Positions 17,297 to 27,247 of a stretch of 64,000 nt of DNA are shown here, piece by piece. Position 1 is the stretch's first letter. Each line of letters opens with the position of its first letter. A model generated the notes under the pieces. That model was not told the DNA's origin, did not search any database, and was given only the letters and a program-made list of their open reading frames with translations. Origin of the DNA: Bacillus manliponensis (GTDB taxonomy: Bacteria; Bacillota; Bacilli; Bacillales; Bacillaceae_G); the NCBI RefSeq assembly GCF_000712595.1, contig NZ_JOTN01000001.1:357901-421900 (forward strand), given 5' to 3'. A program made the position numbers and the translations under genes.

Positions 17297-17974
17297 CTAT
17301 CTATTAGGAATTCGCCAATCGATCTCTTTCTCCCCTATGTTAGACAAAATTCCGTTAATTTTTGAATACGGCTTACTTCCAAAGAAACCTCGCCTTGCTG
17401 ATAATGGGCTTGGATGTACAGACTCAATAATATAATGATGTTTGTTTGTAATGAACTTTTTCTTTGCTTGCGCATGGCGCCCCCACAATACAAAAATAAC
17501 AGGTTTCTCACGTTCATTTAACAATTCAATAACACGATCTGTGAATATCTCCCACCCTTTTCCTTTATGAGAATTTGCTTCACCTTGACGGACTGTTAAT
17601 ACTGTATTTAATAGTAACACACCTTGCTCAGCCCATTTGACTAAATACCCGTTATTTGGCACTTCATAGCCAAGGTCATCTTGAAGCTCTTTATACATAT
17701 TCAGTAAAGATGGTGGAATTTTCACTTCTGGTTGCACGGAAAAACTTAAACCATGTGCTTGATTTGGTCCATGATATGGATCTTGTCCTAAAATAACAAC
17801 TTTCGTATCTTTATAGCTTGTATAATGCAGCGCATTAAAAATATCAGTAGCTGCTGGATAAATAACCTGTGTTTTATATTCTTCATCTAAAAACTGTTCT
17901 AGCTTTTGATAGTATGGCTTTTCAAATTCAGTCGACAATAAAGGTGTCCAATCATTTTGTAATCGTTTCATCAT
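17297..17974 (-). CDS. ung: Uracil-DNA glycosylase
   Basis: A 225-residue family 1 uracil-DNA glycosylase. It removes uracil from DNA as the first step of base excision repair. The catalytic water-activating motif [13 protein letters not shown], with its Asp, lies near residues 62-74, and [13 protein letters not shown] with the catalytic His lies near residue 186. The frame extends 28 codons further into the upstream gene, but MMKRLQNDW at 17974 follows AGGAAGTG and matches Bacillus Ung length. It is the last gene of a four-gene minus-strand set after an ABC exporter, a neighbour without obvious functional link. Confidence 0.96.
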   Translation of the reverse strand: MMKRLQNDWTPLLSTEFEKPYYQKLEQFLDEEYKTQVIYPAATDIFNALHYTSYKDTKVVILGQDPYHGPNQAHGLSFSVQPEVKIPPSLLNMYKELQDDLGYEVPNNGYLVKWAEQGVLLLNTVLTVRQGEANSHKGKGWEIFTDRVIELLNEREKPVIFVLWGRHAQAKKKFITNKHHYIIESVHPSPLSARRGFFGSKPYSKINGILSNIGEKEIDWRIPNR

Positions 17975-17994
17975 CTTTTCACTTCCTATTTCCT

Positions 17995-18987
17995 TTAATT
18001 CACCATGTCTTGCTTTGTAAAGACAACAAACGCAACAATAAGTGATCCAACTGCCCAAACTGTTAAGTTTAATAGCGAAAAGCTAAGCGATAATCCTTGC
18101 AGCGTTGGCAGCTGCCCAGATAAATAATCAATTAATGATAAATTGACACTAAAAATATATTTTGCACCTTCCCAAGATGATGCAAAACTACTTAAAATAC
18201 CACCTGCAATTAGCGCAGCGAGCATAACCCCCATACCTGCGGGTGTATTACGAATTAAAACAGAAATCATAAAAGAAATTGTCCCAACAACAATCGCAAC
18301 AAACCATGCCAATCCGTACGCCATTAAAATGTATTGCCACTGCGGAATAAGATGAACAAAGTTTGTATTTAATGTTTCACTTTCCGCTGAAAATCCTGTA
18401 AGCACGGGTAAATTCCAGCCTCCGTATCCAAATACAATACCTGATATTAAATAGGAAATAACACCAACGAGAAGCAATATAAGTGATACATACAAAACCA
18501 TCGTTACATACTTACTAAGCAGTATTTTCCACCGCCGAATCGGCCGCGTTAATAACATTTTCATCGTACCATCACTTCGTTCTCCGGATACAATATCGAT
18601 AGCAACAATCATAACAAGAAGTGGGATAAACAACGTAATTGCTTGCTCAATGAATATACGCATAAATGTTGGTGCCCCTGGTGCATTTGGATTAATATCA
18701 TGATCTAAATAGTACTGTTGCTGCTCAACACGTACCTTTAACCAGGCACGCCATTCTTCTGGTATTCTTGAACTATTTAATCGATTTTGCGAATCAACAA
18801 TTTGTTGCTGAAGAGCTACTTTCCAATCATCTGTTCCAAGGCGTTTCACTGTCGTTTGCACTTCGCGATACTGTGCATACACAAACAGCGGAATTAAAAT
18901 AATGAGAATAAGAGTAACAACAGCAATGCGTTTCTTGCGGTAAATTTTTTCCGATTCGTTATATACAAGATTGGCAAACTCACGCAT
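17995..18987 (-). CDS. ABC-2 type transporter permease
   Basis: A 330-residue ABC-2 permease. One membrane helix follows the N-terminus (residues 20-37), then comes a long external loop (38-105), then five more helices. The [30 protein letters not shown] segment is the typical cytoplasmic coupling region. It overlaps the ATPase gene by 8 bp, so they are translationally coupled. Such pairs export lipids, antimicrobial peptides or other hydrophobic compounds, often giving resistance (BcrAB-like). The substrate is unknown. Confidence 0.9.
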   Translation of the reverse strand: MREFANLVYNESEKIYRKKRIAVVTLILIILIPLFVYAQYREVQTTVKRLGTDDWKVALQQQIVDSQNRLNSSRIPEEWRAWLKVRVEQQQYYLDHDINPNAPGAPTFMRIFIEQAITLFIPLLVMIVAIDIVSGERSDGTMKMLLTRPIRRWKILLSKYVTMVLYVSLILLLVGVISYLISGIVFGYGGWNLPVLTGFSAESETLNTNFVHLIPQWQYILMAYGLAWFVAIVVGTISFMISVLIRNTPAGMGVMLAALIAGGILSSFASSWEGAKYIFSVNLSLIDYLSGQLPTLQGLSLSFSLLNLTVWAVGSLIVAFVVFTKQDMVN

Positions 18988-19897
18988 GTTGTTCCCCCCT
19001 TGTCAATTCAATAAATAAGTCTTCAAGGGTAAAGACAACTTCTTTCACACTATGAACTTCTATATTATGCCCTACAAAATGTTTATTATAAAAACTAATA
19101 CGACTCGGGTTCATTCTGCATAATAAACGCTCGTCCTCTATCTTCACTTCACTTACTTCATCAGCTTCCTCTAACAATGCTTTCGCCTTTGAAACGGGCG
19201 TAACATGCCACTCAACGTGGTCACTCGTCTTCTTTACAAGTTCTTCAATAGGAGCAACTGTAATCATGCTCCCCTTATGAATGATTGCAACGCGGTCACA
19301 GATCATTTGTACTTCACTTAATAAGTGACTAGAAATAAATACACTCATATTCTCTTTTTGAACTAAATGATGGATAAACTCACGAAGCTCACGAATACCA
19401 GCTGGATCTAATCCATTAGTTGGTTCATCTAATATAAGTAACTTCGGTTCACCAAGAAGAGCTTGTGCAATACCGAGCCTTTGCTTCATTCCGAGAGAGT
19501 ACGTTTTTACTTTATCGTGAATTCGTTCATCCAGACGTACCATTCTTGCAATTTCTTTAATCCGCTCATCAGAGATTCCGCCGAGCATGCGGGCAAATTG
19601 CTTTAAATTTTCCCATCCTGTTAAATATGTATAAAGCTCTGGATTTTCAACGATACTACCAATTTGACTCATCGCTTCTCGAAAGTTATCTTTCACGTTA
19701 TAACCACTAATTTTAATTTCGCCTTCTGTTGTACGAATGAGCCCAACAATCATTCGGATTGTTGTCGTTTTACCAGCACCATTTGGCCCTAAAAAACCAA
19801 AGACCTCTCCTTGCCTTACATCAAACGAAATATTCTTCACGAGCGTCTTTTTACCAATTACTTTTTTTACGTTTCGGACAGATAAAACTGCGGTCAC
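18980..19897 (-). CDS. ABC exporter ATP-binding protein (BcrA-like)
   Basis: A 305-residue ATPase with Walker A GPNGAGKTT (near residue 38), signature YSLGMKQRLG (near 137) and Walker B LLILDEPTNGLDP (near 157). The C-terminal 80 residues form the extra domain seen in BcrA/DrrA-type exporter ATPases. It works with the ABC-2 permease encoded 8 bp into its own end. The start overlaps the end of the GDSL-esterase gene by 4 bp, so three genes are tightly coupled. No regulator lies next to them. Confidence 0.93.
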   Translation of the reverse strand: MTAVLSVRNVKKVIGKKTLVKNISFDVRQGEVFGFLGPNGAGKTTTIRMIVGLIRTTEGEIKISGYNVKDNFREAMSQIGSIVENPELYTYLTGWENLKQFARMLGGISDERIKEIARMVRLDERIHDKVKTYSLGMKQRLGIAQALLGEPKLLILDEPTNGLDPAGIRELREFIHHLVQKENMSVFISSHLLSEVQMICDRVAIIHKGSMITVAPIEELVKKTSDHVEWHVTPVSKAKALLEEADEVSEVKIEDERLLCRMNPSRISFYNKHFVGHNIEVHSVKEVVFTLEDLFIELTRGEQHA

Positions 19898-20706
19898 TTC
19901 TCTTCACCCCCGTCAATCTCTAGTTTACTCACTATATTTTGGACTAAACGTTCTGCCATAAACTCATATCCTTTTTCATTTGGATGAAAATGGTCCGTAT
20001 ATAATAAGTCGCTTCCTCTACTTTGGAATAAATCAAATGTTGGAATGATATATACATTGGGATAATCTAATGCTATCTTTTCTAAAGAAGAATTCCAATC
20101 AACGACCATAGGTGAAGATCCTTTTAACCCTTCAACATCTTCAAACGGATTGTATAACCCCATCCAAAAAATCGGACTGTCTGAATTTAACTCTCGGAGC
20201 TTAGATAAAATTTGCTTTGCATCATTTTGAAACGTCTCTGTGTCTGGTTTATATGTCGTTAAATCGATATTGCTCATACTCTCAAATCCTGGGAACAAAT
20301 CATTTCCACCAATCGTTAACACAATCATATCTGCTTGTTGAATAGAATAAGTCGTTCCCTTACTTTCAAGTTGCGTTAGTAAATCTTTTGTTTTTGCCCC
20401 GCTTACCGCTAAATTTGTGAGGGAAACCTTTTGCTTATAATCATGCTGCAAACTATCTTTCAGTCTGCCAATATACCCAGTACCTTCCTTATCACCAACA
20501 CCTCTTGTTAACGAATCACCTAAACTAACAATATTCAATGTACCTGATGATTGCTTTCCTTTTACCTCTTGCATTTCAGTAGATTTTTCTACATTTGAAG
20601 GTGTTGGATACAGCACATCTTTCACACTCATGATAAAACCATAAGCAAATAAACAAAAAGATACGATAGTAACAAACAACGTTCCTTTTACGACTTTTGA
20701 ACCCAT
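19894..20706 (-). CDS. SGNH/GDSL-family hydrolase with N-terminal membrane anchor
   Basis: A 270-residue protein whose residues 7-28 form an uncleaved signal anchor, so the enzyme part faces outside. The catalytic blocks are SLGDSLTRGVGD (block I nucleophile Ser, near residue 65), GGNDLF (block III Asn, near 133) and DHFHPNEKGYEFMA (block V Asp and His, near 237). It resembles B. subtilis YpmR-type lipases or esterases. It is the first gene of a set with an ABC exporter, which suggests that the substrate or product is linked to the transported molecule, but this is inference. There is a terminator-like repeat upstream but no evident regulator. Confidence 0.85.
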   Translation of the reverse strand: MGSKVVKGTLFVTIVSFCLFAYGFIMSVKDVLYPTPSNVEKSTEMQEVKGKQSSGTLNIVSLGDSLTRGVGDKEGTGYIGRLKDSLQHDYKQKVSLTNLAVSGAKTKDLLTQLESKGTTYSIQQADMIVLTIGGNDLFPGFESMSNIDLTTYKPDTETFQNDAKQILSKLRELNSDSPIFWMGLYNPFEDVEGLKGSSPMVVDWNSSLEKIALDYPNVYIIPTFDLFQSRGSDLLYTDHFHPNEKGYEFMAERLVQNIVSKLEIDGGEEK

Positions 20707-20790
20707 GTCACAACCCCTTTTTATTCCTTCTAGATTGTCCCTAATTATACCAAACGCCTTTTTGAAAAGCGATTTTTGACGCCTTCAATC

Positions 20791-20874
20791 ATAAAGTGAA
20801 ACTTCACTCAGTGGGGGGGGTTTCTTCCCCCCCTCTGAGTGTTAGTTGAACCAATCAGGCTTTTACGGGATAAA
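20791..20874. repeat. bcr1-like repeat, 84-bp internally deleted copy
   Basis: It starts ATAAAGTGAAACTTCACTC and ends ACGGGATAAA, the two conserved ends of the family. The central hairpin has a run of eight G facing a run of C. The large middle section of the full-length copy (30384-30542) is missing. ATAAA at both ends is the TTTAT direct repeat in the other reading sense. Confidence 0.8.
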
Positions 20875-20877
20875 GAA

Positions 20878-20916
20878 AAGAGTCTACCAAGAACTACATG
20901 CTCTCGATAGACTCTT
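20878..20916 (-). terminator. Terminator overlapping the end of thrB
   Basis: GAGTCTATC near the end of thrB pairs with GGTAGACTC just after the stop on the minus strand, then TTTTCTTT. It abuts the repeat at 20791-20874. Confidence 0.7.
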
Positions 20917-21802
20917 CTGCACCAATCTTCACTTGTAAACCTTCATTTACAACTTGTAATACTTCTATCATGCAGTGTGAAAATTGATTTTGTAACCATT
21001 CTTTTATATGATGTCCTTCTCCCTTTTGTACATAACAAAGTACAGTTGGACCTGCACCGCTTAATGAAACACCATATAAATTTGGATGTTGTAATCCGCG
21101 AAGTGCTTTCAGTTCTGGGACAAGTTGTTCCCGGTACGGTTCATGGAATAAATCTTGCTGCATCATTTCACCAGCAAGCTCCCAGTCTTCTTTATATAAA
21201 GCAATAGCAAGTACACTTGCAATACTACTGCCGCGAATAGCTTCTACATATGATAATCTACTTGGCAATACATCTCTTGCATGTACAGTTTTCAGCTCAT
21301 AAGAAGGAATAACCGCAACAACTTCAATTTCATGAATACTTTTTGCTAGAAACGAAATATTCGTTCCGTCATATGTACCAACGATTAATCCGCCGTATAA
21401 CGCCGCACCAACATTGTCGATATGACCTTCCATTTCTGTTGCAATTAACAATTTTTCACTTTCAGCTAATTGCAATTCACAAAGTTGATTCGCAAGTTCA
21501 ATCCCAGCAATAATAGCTGATGCACTGCTGCCCAGCCCTCTTGCAAGTGGAATGTCACTAAAAAGATGAAGCTTACAATACGGCAATGTTTTTTTATAAC
21601 GGGCTGCTACTTTTAATGCTGTTTGAAACAATAAATTCCCTTCATCTTCTGGAATACCTTGTAAAATAGATGTTTTCGCCTGGCATTCCCATTTATGATG
21701 AGAGAACACTTTAACCGTTAAATATTTGCTAACTGCAAGACCGATAGAATCGAACCCTGGACCAATGTTGGCTGTGCTGGCTGGAACACGAATTGTAAAC
21801 AT
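20894..21802 (-). CDS. thrB: Homoserine kinase
   Basis: A 302-residue GHMP-family kinase that phosphorylates homoserine with ATP, the fourth step from aspartate semialdehyde toward threonine. VPASTANIGPGFDSIGLAV is the N-terminal homoserine-kinase signature, PLARGLGSSASAIIAG the ATP-binding GHMP loop, and GVSLSGAGPTVL the third motif. A GTG at 21817 overlaps the thrC stop, but the AAGGTGAAG ribosome site covers that GTG, so the ATG at 21802 is more likely. It is the third gene of hom-thrC-thrB and ends at a hairpin that includes its last codons. Confidence 0.95.
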   Translation of the reverse strand: MFTIRVPASTANIGPGFDSIGLAVSKYLTVKVFSHHKWECQAKTSILQGIPEDEGNLLFQTALKVAARYKKTLPYCKLHLFSDIPLARGLGSSASAIIAGIELANQLCELQLAESEKLLIATEMEGHIDNVGAALYGGLIVGTYDGTNISFLAKSIHEIEVVAVIPSYELKTVHARDVLPSRLSYVEAIRGSSIASVLAIALYKEDWELAGEMMQQDLFHEPYREQLVPELKALRGLQHPNLYGVSLSGAGPTVLCYVQKGEGHHIKEWLQNQFSHCMIEVLQVVNEGLQVKIGAEESIESM

Positions 21803-21813
21803 CGGAGCTAACT

Positions 21814-22872
21814 TCACCTTACAACAGCTCCTTGAATGTGTTCAAACACAACTTTTTCATCATTTGGCAACACAACTGGCTGAATATTCTTCGTATCAAT
21901 TGCAACATTTGGATCCTTAAGCCCATTCCCTGTTAATACAGCCACAATACGACTTCCCTTTGGAATTTCTCCCGTTTGCACCTGCTTATAAATACCCGCA
22001 ATTGATGCACAAGAAGCAGGTTCTGCAAAGATCCCTTCATATTTTGCTAATGATTCGTATGCATGAAGAATTTCTTCATCTGTCACTTGATCAATTTTCC
22101 CACCGGAATTGTTTGCTGCTGCCACCGCTTTATCCCAGCTTGCTGGATTTCCAATTCGAATAGCTGTTGCAATTGTTTCTGGCTCCTCAATCGCATAACC
22201 TCTTACAATTGCTGCTGCTCCCTCCGCTTCAAATCCACGCATTTCTGGTAAACCTGTCGCACACTTTGCATTATACTCTTTAAATCCCTTCCAATACGCT
22301 GTAATATTCCCAGCATTCCCCACTGGAATTGCCAAAATATCTGGCGCCGCCCCAAGTGCATCACAAATTTCAAATGCAGCTGTTTTTTGACCTTCAATAC
22401 GGTACGGATTTACAGAGTTTACAAGCGTAATTGGCGAGTCATCACTTAAATTCCGAACCATTTGCAATGCATGATCAAAATTCCCATCAATACTAATAAT
22501 TTCAGCACCATACATAACAGCTTGCGCTAACTTTCCATAAGCAATCTTCCCATTTGGAATCATAACAATACAAGATAAACCAGCACGAGCAGCATAAGCT
22601 GCTGCAGATGCTGATGTATTTCCTGTAGAAGCACAAATGACAGTTTTACTTCCTTCTTCTTTTGCTTTTGCAACCGCCATTACCATACCACGGTCTTTAA
22701 AGGACCCTGTTGGATTAGCTCCTTCTATTTTTCCGTAAATCGTTACGCCCCACTTTTCTGAAAGATTCTCTAACAATACAAGCGGCGTGTTTCCCTCATG
22801 TAGCGTTAGCGCTGGCGTATGCTCTTTAACAGGTAGAAACTCTTTATATGCGTCAAGTAGCCCTTTCCACAT
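21814..22872 (-). CDS. thrC: Threonine synthase
   Basis: A 352-residue PLP-dependent fold-type II enzyme converting O-phosphohomoserine to threonine. The PLP-binding Lys is in [14 protein letters not shown] (near residue 58), the phosphate-binding loop is SVGNAGN-like ([14 protein letters not shown] near residue 187), and [14 protein letters not shown] precedes it. It is the short Bacillus-type enzyme. The start ATG overlaps the hom stop by one base (TAATG), giving translational coupling; thrB follows immediately. Confidence 0.96.
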   Translation of the reverse strand: MWKGLLDAYKEFLPVKEHTPALTLHEGNTPLVLLENLSEKWGVTIYGKIEGANPTGSFKDRGMVMAVAKAKEEGSKTVICASTGNTSASAAAYAARAGLSCIVMIPNGKIAYGKLAQAVMYGAEIISIDGNFDHALQMVRNLSDDSPITLVNSVNPYRIEGQKTAAFEICDALGAAPDILAIPVGNAGNITAYWKGFKEYNAKCATGLPEMRGFEAEGAAAIVRGYAIEEPETIATAIRIGNPASWDKAVAAANNSGGKIDQVTDEEILHAYESLAKYEGIFAEPASCASIAGIYKQVQTGEIPKGSRIVAVLTGNGLKDPNVAIDTKNIQPVVLPNDEKVVFEHIQGAVVR

Positions 22873-24167
22873 TAGCGAGCATCCCCTTCAATACGGTAAT
22901 TGGCCTTCACACAATCCACTTCTTCATATGTTTCTAGCTTATTTAAAATATATTGATAGTCAGCAAGGGACGCTCGGTGTGTAACAATTACAATCTCAGC
23001 CGCGCCTTTTTCTTGTAATGGCATTTGAATAATCTTTTCAAAGCTTACGCTTCGCTCTGAGAATAAAGAAGTGATTTTTGCAAATACACCAACTTCATCT
23101 TTTACATGTAATCGTAAAAACTTCTTCACAAAGATATCATCGCTATCCTTTAACACCTTCTCATATTGAGGGGAAACTGCGCTATTTCCTGTTACACCAA
23201 GGCGTACATTTTGCATCACAGCTACTAAATCCGATACAACTGCTGTTGCTGTTGGCAAACTGCCAGCTCCTGGTCCGTAAAACATTGTTTCTCCAACCGC
23301 TTCACCATATACATACACAGCATTATATTCATTTTGAACAGCTGCAAGTGGATGTGAATTGGGAAGAAGTGTAGGCTCTACTGTTACCTCTAATTTTTCG
23401 CCATCACGTTTTGCTACGCCAATTAATTTAATTGTATATCCAAGGCTTTTACTATATGTAATATCCTCTTCTGTAATCGACGTAATTCCTTTTACATTTA
23501 CATCGCCTAGTTCTACATTTGTTGAAAAGCCAAGAGTCGCCAAAATTGTCATCTTTCTTGCCGCATCTAAGCCCTCAACGTCTGATGTTGGATCCGCTTC
23601 TGCAAATCCAAGCTGCTGCGCTTCTTTTAACACGTCGTCATACGCCCTCCCTTCATCGGACATTTTTGTTAAAATGTAGTTTGTTGTCCCATTTACAATT
23701 CCCATCATCTTCGTAATGCGGTCAGAGGATAACCCTTCAACAATACTTCGTAAAATTGGAATTCCGCCTGCAACACTTGCTTCATAAAATAAATCCGCTC
23801 CATTTTCTTTTGCCACCATTAAAAGCTCTGCACCATGCAGTGCCATTAGATCTTTATTTGCAGTGACAACATGTTTACCACTCTTTAATGCTTGTAAAAT
23901 ATATGCTTTCGTTTCATCTATACCGCCCATCACTTCAATCACAACATCGATGTTTGGATTATCTATAATTTCACTTGGATTTGTTGTTAATAGATTTGGG
24001 GTTACTTGGACATCTCGTTCTTTTTCTATATTTTGTACTAATACTTTTGCTACGGTTACAGGGCATCCTACTTGATGCATAAGACGATCTTGATGATCGG
24101 TAATAATTCGTACGACACCACTGCCTACTGTTCCTAGTCCTAATAAACCTACTCGAATTTCATTCAT
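22872..24167 (-). CDS. hom: Homoserine dehydrogenase
   Basis: A 431-residue monofunctional enzyme reducing aspartate semialdehyde to homoserine, the branch point for threonine and methionine. The NAD(P) site is [12 protein letters not shown] (residues 7-18). DVVIEVMGG and [11 protein letters not shown] are conserved, the catalytic region includes [13 protein letters not shown] and [14 protein letters not shown], and an ACT domain ([19 protein letters not shown]) occupies the C-terminus and probably mediates threonine feedback. The ATG at 24167 follows AAGGGGTGG; a GTG at 24179 overlaps that site. It leads the hom-thrC-thrB operon. Confidence 0.96.
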   Translation of the reverse strand: MNEIRVGLLGLGTVGSGVVRIITDHQDRLMHQVGCPVTVAKVLVQNIEKERDVQVTPNLLTTNPSEIIDNPNIDVVIEVMGGIDETKAYILQALKSGKHVVTANKDLMALHGAELLMVAKENGADLFYEASVAGGIPILRSIVEGLSSDRITKMMGIVNGTTNYILTKMSDEGRAYDDVLKEAQQLGFAEADPTSDVEGLDAARKMTILATLGFSTNVELGDVNVKGITSITEEDITYSKSLGYTIKLIGVAKRDGEKLEVTVEPTLLPNSHPLAAVQNEYNAVYVYGEAVGETMFYGPGAGSLPTATAVVSDLVAVMQNVRLGVTGNSAVSPQYEKVLKDSDDIFVKKFLRLHVKDEVGVFAKITSLFSERSVSFEKIIQMPLQEKGAAEIVIVTHRASLADYQYILNKLETYEEVDCVKANYRIEGDAR

Positions 24168-24206
24168 GTTACTGTCCACCCCTTAAAAAATTTATAGTTA
24201 GATGAA

Positions 24207-24235
24207 ATTATATAAGTTAACTCTATTAAAGACAA
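24207..24235 (-). promoter_or_regulatory. SigA-type promoter of hom-thrC-thrB
   Basis: On the minus strand TTGTCT (-35), a 17-base spacer and a perfect TATAAT (-10) precede the hom start by about 40 bp. I see no T-box or riboswitch in this short leader. Confidence 0.75.
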
Positions 24236-24306
24236 TATATTTAGAACATTTTGAAAAATATATCATTTCCTATACAAAGAAAACGCTACCAAATACCACA
24301 TTCACT

Positions 24307-25212
24307 TTATAAAATATAGGGGGTTTCTTGATAGACATAATAATTAAGCCAATTTGAAAAAAGTAAACTCCCATGACTCCGCCACTTTACAATTGGCTTT
24401 TCTGATGGATTATCATATTTAAAATAATTTTTCGGAACCTGAATTGGTAACCCTTTCTGAATATCTCTTTCATATTCCTGTTGTAACGTACAAGGGCCAT
24501 ATTCACTATGACCGAGTACAAAAATATGCTTTCCATCATGATTGCTGGCGAGGTGCACCCCTGCTTCTTCAGATACTGCTAACAATTGAAGATCCTTTAC
24601 CTTTTCAATATCATGTACACGCACTTCTGTATGACGGGAATGTGGTGCAAAAAACGTTTCATCAAAACCTCTTAATAACTTCACATGTTCTTCTTTCACT
24701 TCATGTTCAAACACACCAAACATCTTCTCCTCGAGTGGATACTTTGGAACACCGTAATGATAATACAACCCAGCTTGAGCACCCCAACAAATATGGAGTG
24801 TTGATGTTACATGTTTATTGCAATAATCCATAATTTTCGTTAGCTCTTCCCAATAATCGACCTCTTCAAATGGAAGTGTTTCAACAGGCGCACCGGTAAT
24901 AATGAGCCCATCAAATCGCTCTTCTTCAATATCCCGAAACGTTTTATAAAAGCTTGTTAAATGCTCCTGTGCTACGTTACGTGACGTATGTGATTCCATA
25001 TGAAGAAGATGAACATCTAATTGTAACGGTGTATTCCCAACTAAGCGAAGCAACTGCGCTTCTGTTTCTTGCTTCGTTGGCATTAAATTTAAAATCGCGA
25101 TCTTTAAAGCTCGAATATCTTGTGTTTCTGCCCGCTCTTTTGTCATGACAAAAATATTTTCACTTTGCAATATTTTACAAGCAGGTAAATCTTTATCAAT
25201 TATAATTGGCAT
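24307..25212 (-). CDS. metA: Homoserine O-acetyltransferase (MetA family)
   Basis: A 301-residue enzyme that acylates the homoserine hydroxyl, the first committed methionine step. The nucleophile is Cys142 in [15 protein letters not shown], and the His/Glu dyad region is VLGHSEYG near residue 233. Residue 111, in [12 protein letters not shown], is Glu; in the B. cereus enzyme this Glu favours acetyl-CoA over the succinyl-CoA used by E. coli MetA, as I recall from structural work. That agrees with the adjacent O-acetylhomoserine sulfhydrylase gene. The start lies 17 bp inside the end of metY, so both share the upstream SAM riboswitch. Confidence 0.95.
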   Translation of the reverse strand: MPIIIDKDLPACKILQSENIFVMTKERAETQDIRALKIAILNLMPTKQETEAQLLRLVGNTPLQLDVHLLHMESHTSRNVAQEHLTSFYKTFRDIEEERFDGLIITGAPVETLPFEEVDYWEELTKIMDYCNKHVTSTLHICWGAQAGLYYHYGVPKYPLEEKMFGVFEHEVKEEHVKLLRGFDETFFAPHSRHTEVRVHDIEKVKDLQLLAVSEEAGVHLASNHDGKHIFVLGHSEYGPCTLQQEYERDIQKGLPIQVPKNYFKYDNPSEKPIVKWRSHGSLLFSNWLNYYVYQETPYIL

Positions 25213-26494
25213 TTTTTCTTCCCCCGGCTAATGCTTCTGTTAAATCTGCAATAATATCTTTTACATCTTCAATACCGACTGATATACGAATTAAATCTGA
25301 TGTTACACCAGCTAAATACTGTTGCTCTTCTGTTAATTGACGATGCGTTGTACTCGCTGGATGAATTACGCACGTTCTTGCATCAGCTACATGTGTCACT
25401 AATGTTGCTAACTTTACATTGCTAATAAACTCTTTGGCCGCTTGTAATCCGCCTTTAATGCCAAATGTTAATACACCACTTGCGCCTTTTGGTAAATACT
25501 TTTTCGTCAAAGCATAATGCTCATTATCCGCGAGTCCTGGATAATTCACCCATGCAACGCGTTCATGAGAAGAAAGCCACTTTGCGACAGCAAGCGTATT
25601 TTCACTATGGCGCTCCATTCGTAAGTGAAGTGTTTCAAGCCCAATGTTACTTAAGTACGCATTAAACGGACTCATACAGTTCCCATAATCCCGAAGTAAT
25701 TGCACACGTGCCTTTACTATATAAGCTGCCGCTCCAAAGTCTTGTACATAGCGAACGCCACGATAACTTTCATCTCTTTCAACAAGTTCTGGAAATTTCC
25801 CCTTTGTCCAATCAAAGTTCCCTCCATCAATTACAACACCACCTAAAGACGTGGCGTGACCATCGATATACTTTGTTGTAGAATGTACAACAATGTTTGC
25901 TCCATGTTCAAACGCATTGCATAAGCACGGTGTAGCTAGTGTGTTATCCACAATAAGCGGAACTTCTAACTCTTTCGCTGCCTTCGAAAACTCTTCAAAG
26001 TTTAAAACATTCATCGCTGGATTTCCGAGCGCTTCCCCATATACTAGTTTCGTTTTCTCATTTGCAAGAGCGACAATTTCATCAGCTGTCATATTTGGAT
26101 TAAAGAACGTCACCTCAATCCCAAGCTTTTTTAAACTCACTGCAAACAGGTTAAATGTGCCACCATACACTGTAGATGAACAAAGTACATGATCTCCGCT
26201 GCTGCATATATTTAAAACAGCTAACATAATTGCTGCTTGCCCTGACGCTGTTGCAACTGCCCCAACTCCACCTTCTAAATCCGTTAATTTCTGTTCAAAT
26301 GCAGCTAATGTCGGATTCCCAATGCGTGTGTAAATATATCCTTCTGCTTGCAAATCAAAAAGTGCTGCTAAATCATCGGATGTGTCATATTTGTAGGTCG
26401 TACTTTGATATAACGGCAAAACACGTGGCTCTCCATTTTTTGGTGTATAACCACCTTGTACACAAATGGTTCCTTTTCCCCATGACTCCTCCAC
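25196..26494 (-). CDS. metY: O-acetylhomoserine sulfhydrylase (direct sulfhydrylation)
   Basis: A 432-residue PLP enzyme of the Cys/Met metabolism family that makes homocysteine from O-acetylhomoserine and sulfide. [46 protein letters not shown] and the Schiff-base Lys in [12 protein letters not shown] are diagnostic; the length exceeds that of cystathionine gamma-synthases (about 380). The frame runs upstream through the riboswitch, but that part is RNA, not protein. The GTG at 26494 follows AAAGGGGA. The SAM riboswitch at 26514-26690 should turn the metY-metA pair off when methionine is plentiful. Confidence 0.94.
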   Translation of the reverse strand: MEESWGKGTICVQGGYTPKNGEPRVLPLYQSTTYKYDTSDDLAALFDLQAEGYIYTRIGNPTLAAFEQKLTDLEGGVGAVATASGQAAIMLAVLNICSSGDHVLCSSTVYGGTFNLFAVSLKKLGIEVTFFNPNMTADEIVALANEKTKLVYGEALGNPAMNVLNFEEFSKAAKELEVPLIVDNTLATPCLCNAFEHGANIVVHSTTKYIDGHATSLGGVVIDGGNFDWTKGKFPELVERDESYRGVRYVQDFGAAAYIVKARVQLLRDYGNCMSPFNAYLSNIGLETLHLRMERHSENTLAVAKWLSSHERVAWVNYPGLADNEHYALTKKYLPKGASGVLTFGIKGGLQAAKEFISNVKLATLVTHVADARTCVIHPASTTHRQLTEEQQYLAGVTSDLIRISVGIEDVKDIIADLTEALAGGRKNANYN

Positions 26495-26513
26495 TCTGCA
26501 GTCCCCTTTCTTT

Positions 26514-26690
26514 TTAAAAATAAAAAAGCTGCATCCCCCTAAATAAGAAAGATGCAGCTTTGACACACGATCTACCATTCGCTGATTCTTATCTGTCAGG
26601 ATGTTACCTGTAGGATTTGGCACAGTTCCGTTTCGCGGCTGTTGCCAAGGTTTCATAGGGCCTAGTCCCTCCACCTTTTCTTGATAAGAC
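26514..26690 (-). ncRNA. SAM-I (S-box) riboswitch with intrinsic terminator
   Basis: On the minus strand the leader has the S-box order: P1 TCTTATC (26682-26688) pairing with GATAAGA (26586-26592), AGGTGGAGGGACTAGGCCC, CTATGAAACC, GGCAACAG, and GTGCCAAATCC with ACAGGTAAC. A terminator follows: AAAGCTGCATC and GATGCAGCTTT arms, then T6. Binding of S-adenosylmethionine stabilises the aptamer and lets the terminator form, stopping metY-metA transcription. This is textbook S-box architecture, read by eye. Confidence 0.95.
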
Positions 26691-26707
26691 TTATGCAATT
26701 AAGACAG

Positions 26708-26736
26708 ATTGTATAACAATAATTTTAAAGCGTCAA
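26708..26736 (-). promoter_or_regulatory. SigA promoter of the metY-metA transcript
   Basis: TTGACG, a 17-base spacer and TACAAT on the minus strand, ending about 18 bp before the riboswitch. Confidence 0.8.
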
Positions 26737-26798
26737 TTATTTTTCTGAATATTTTTTAATAACAAATATTTACGAATAACTAAAAATTCTATACATTT

Positions 26799-26828
26799 AA
26801 ATTATGAATGAATAACCATTCATAATTT
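26799..26828 (+). promoter_or_regulatory. FadR-like operator before the MaoC-like gene
   Basis: A perfect inverted repeat, AAATTATGAATG / CATTCATAATTT with a 6-base centre, lies just before the ribosome site. Its core TGAATGAATAACCATTCA (26805-26822) matches the B. subtilis FadR (YsiA) operator consensus TGAATGAMTANTCATTCA, as I remember it, at 17 of 18 positions. FadR represses fatty-acid degradation genes until long-chain acyl-CoA binds. Confidence 0.7.
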
Positions 26829-26846
26829 AATCAGGAGGTTGGTTAT

Positions 26847-27218
26847 ATGAAAATCGGGGATATTATCACATTTGAAAAAAGATTTACGAAAGAAGACGTT
26901 GAGATTTTCAGTAAAATTTCTGGGGACGCAGGTGAACATCACGTTACGCCCGATGAAAATGGTCGTGTCATGGTTCAAGGCTTACTTGTTGCAACGTTAC
27001 CAACTAAAATTGGTGGTGATTTAAATTTTATCGCCCGCAATGCAGATTTCACATTTTTACGCCCTGTTTTTACAGAAGACACAATTCGGTGTGAAGTAAC
27101 GCTTATTCATTATGAAGAGCAAGAGGATAGAATTATCATGGCTTCAAAAGCAGAATGTTTCAACCAACATGATAAGAAGGTGTTAGAAGGAAAGTTTCAA
27201 GGTATTATACGGAAATAA
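26847..27218 (+). CDS. MaoC-like hot-dog dehydratase
   Basis: A 123-residue single hot-dog domain protein. MKIGDIITFEKRFTKEDVEIFSKISGD is the MaoC start, with the hydratase-2 Asp region, but the usual D-x-N-P-x-H active-site motif is replaced by GDAGEHHVTPDENGR, so catalysis may differ. The GLLVATLPTKIGG helix and LRPVFTEDTIRC strand are conserved. Relatives hydrate enoyl-CoA or act as thioesterases in fatty-acid metabolism. A strong CAGGAGGTTGG site precedes the ATG, and a FadR-like operator overlaps the leader, supporting a lipid role. It is monocistronic, with a hairpin shared with azoR. Confidence 0.82.
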   Translation: MKIGDIITFEKRFTKEDVEIFSKISGDAGEHHVTPDENGRVMVQGLLVATLPTKIGGDLNFIARNADFTFLRPVFTEDTIRCEVTLIHYEEQEDRIIMASKAECFNQHDKKVLEGKFQGIIRK

Positions 27219-27221
27219 CAA

Positions 27222-27246
27222 AAGAGAGGGCTATTCCCCTCTCTCA
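27222..27246 (+). terminator. Hairpin between the MaoC-like gene and azoR
   Basis: AGAGAGGG and CCCTCTCT with a short loop, A-rich on the left and only weakly T-rich on the right. Confidence 0.6.
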
Positions 27247-27247
27247 C

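Noticed and set aside
24180-24306. T-box or other riboswitch upstream of hom
   Set aside because: The leader after the promoter is about 40 bases, too short, and has no conserved T-box sequence.
26495-26698. Open frame extending MetY by 68 residues upstream of the GTG at 26494
   Set aside because: This stretch is the SAM riboswitch aptamer and terminator; a terminator stem lies inside it and a proper ribosome site precedes the GTG.
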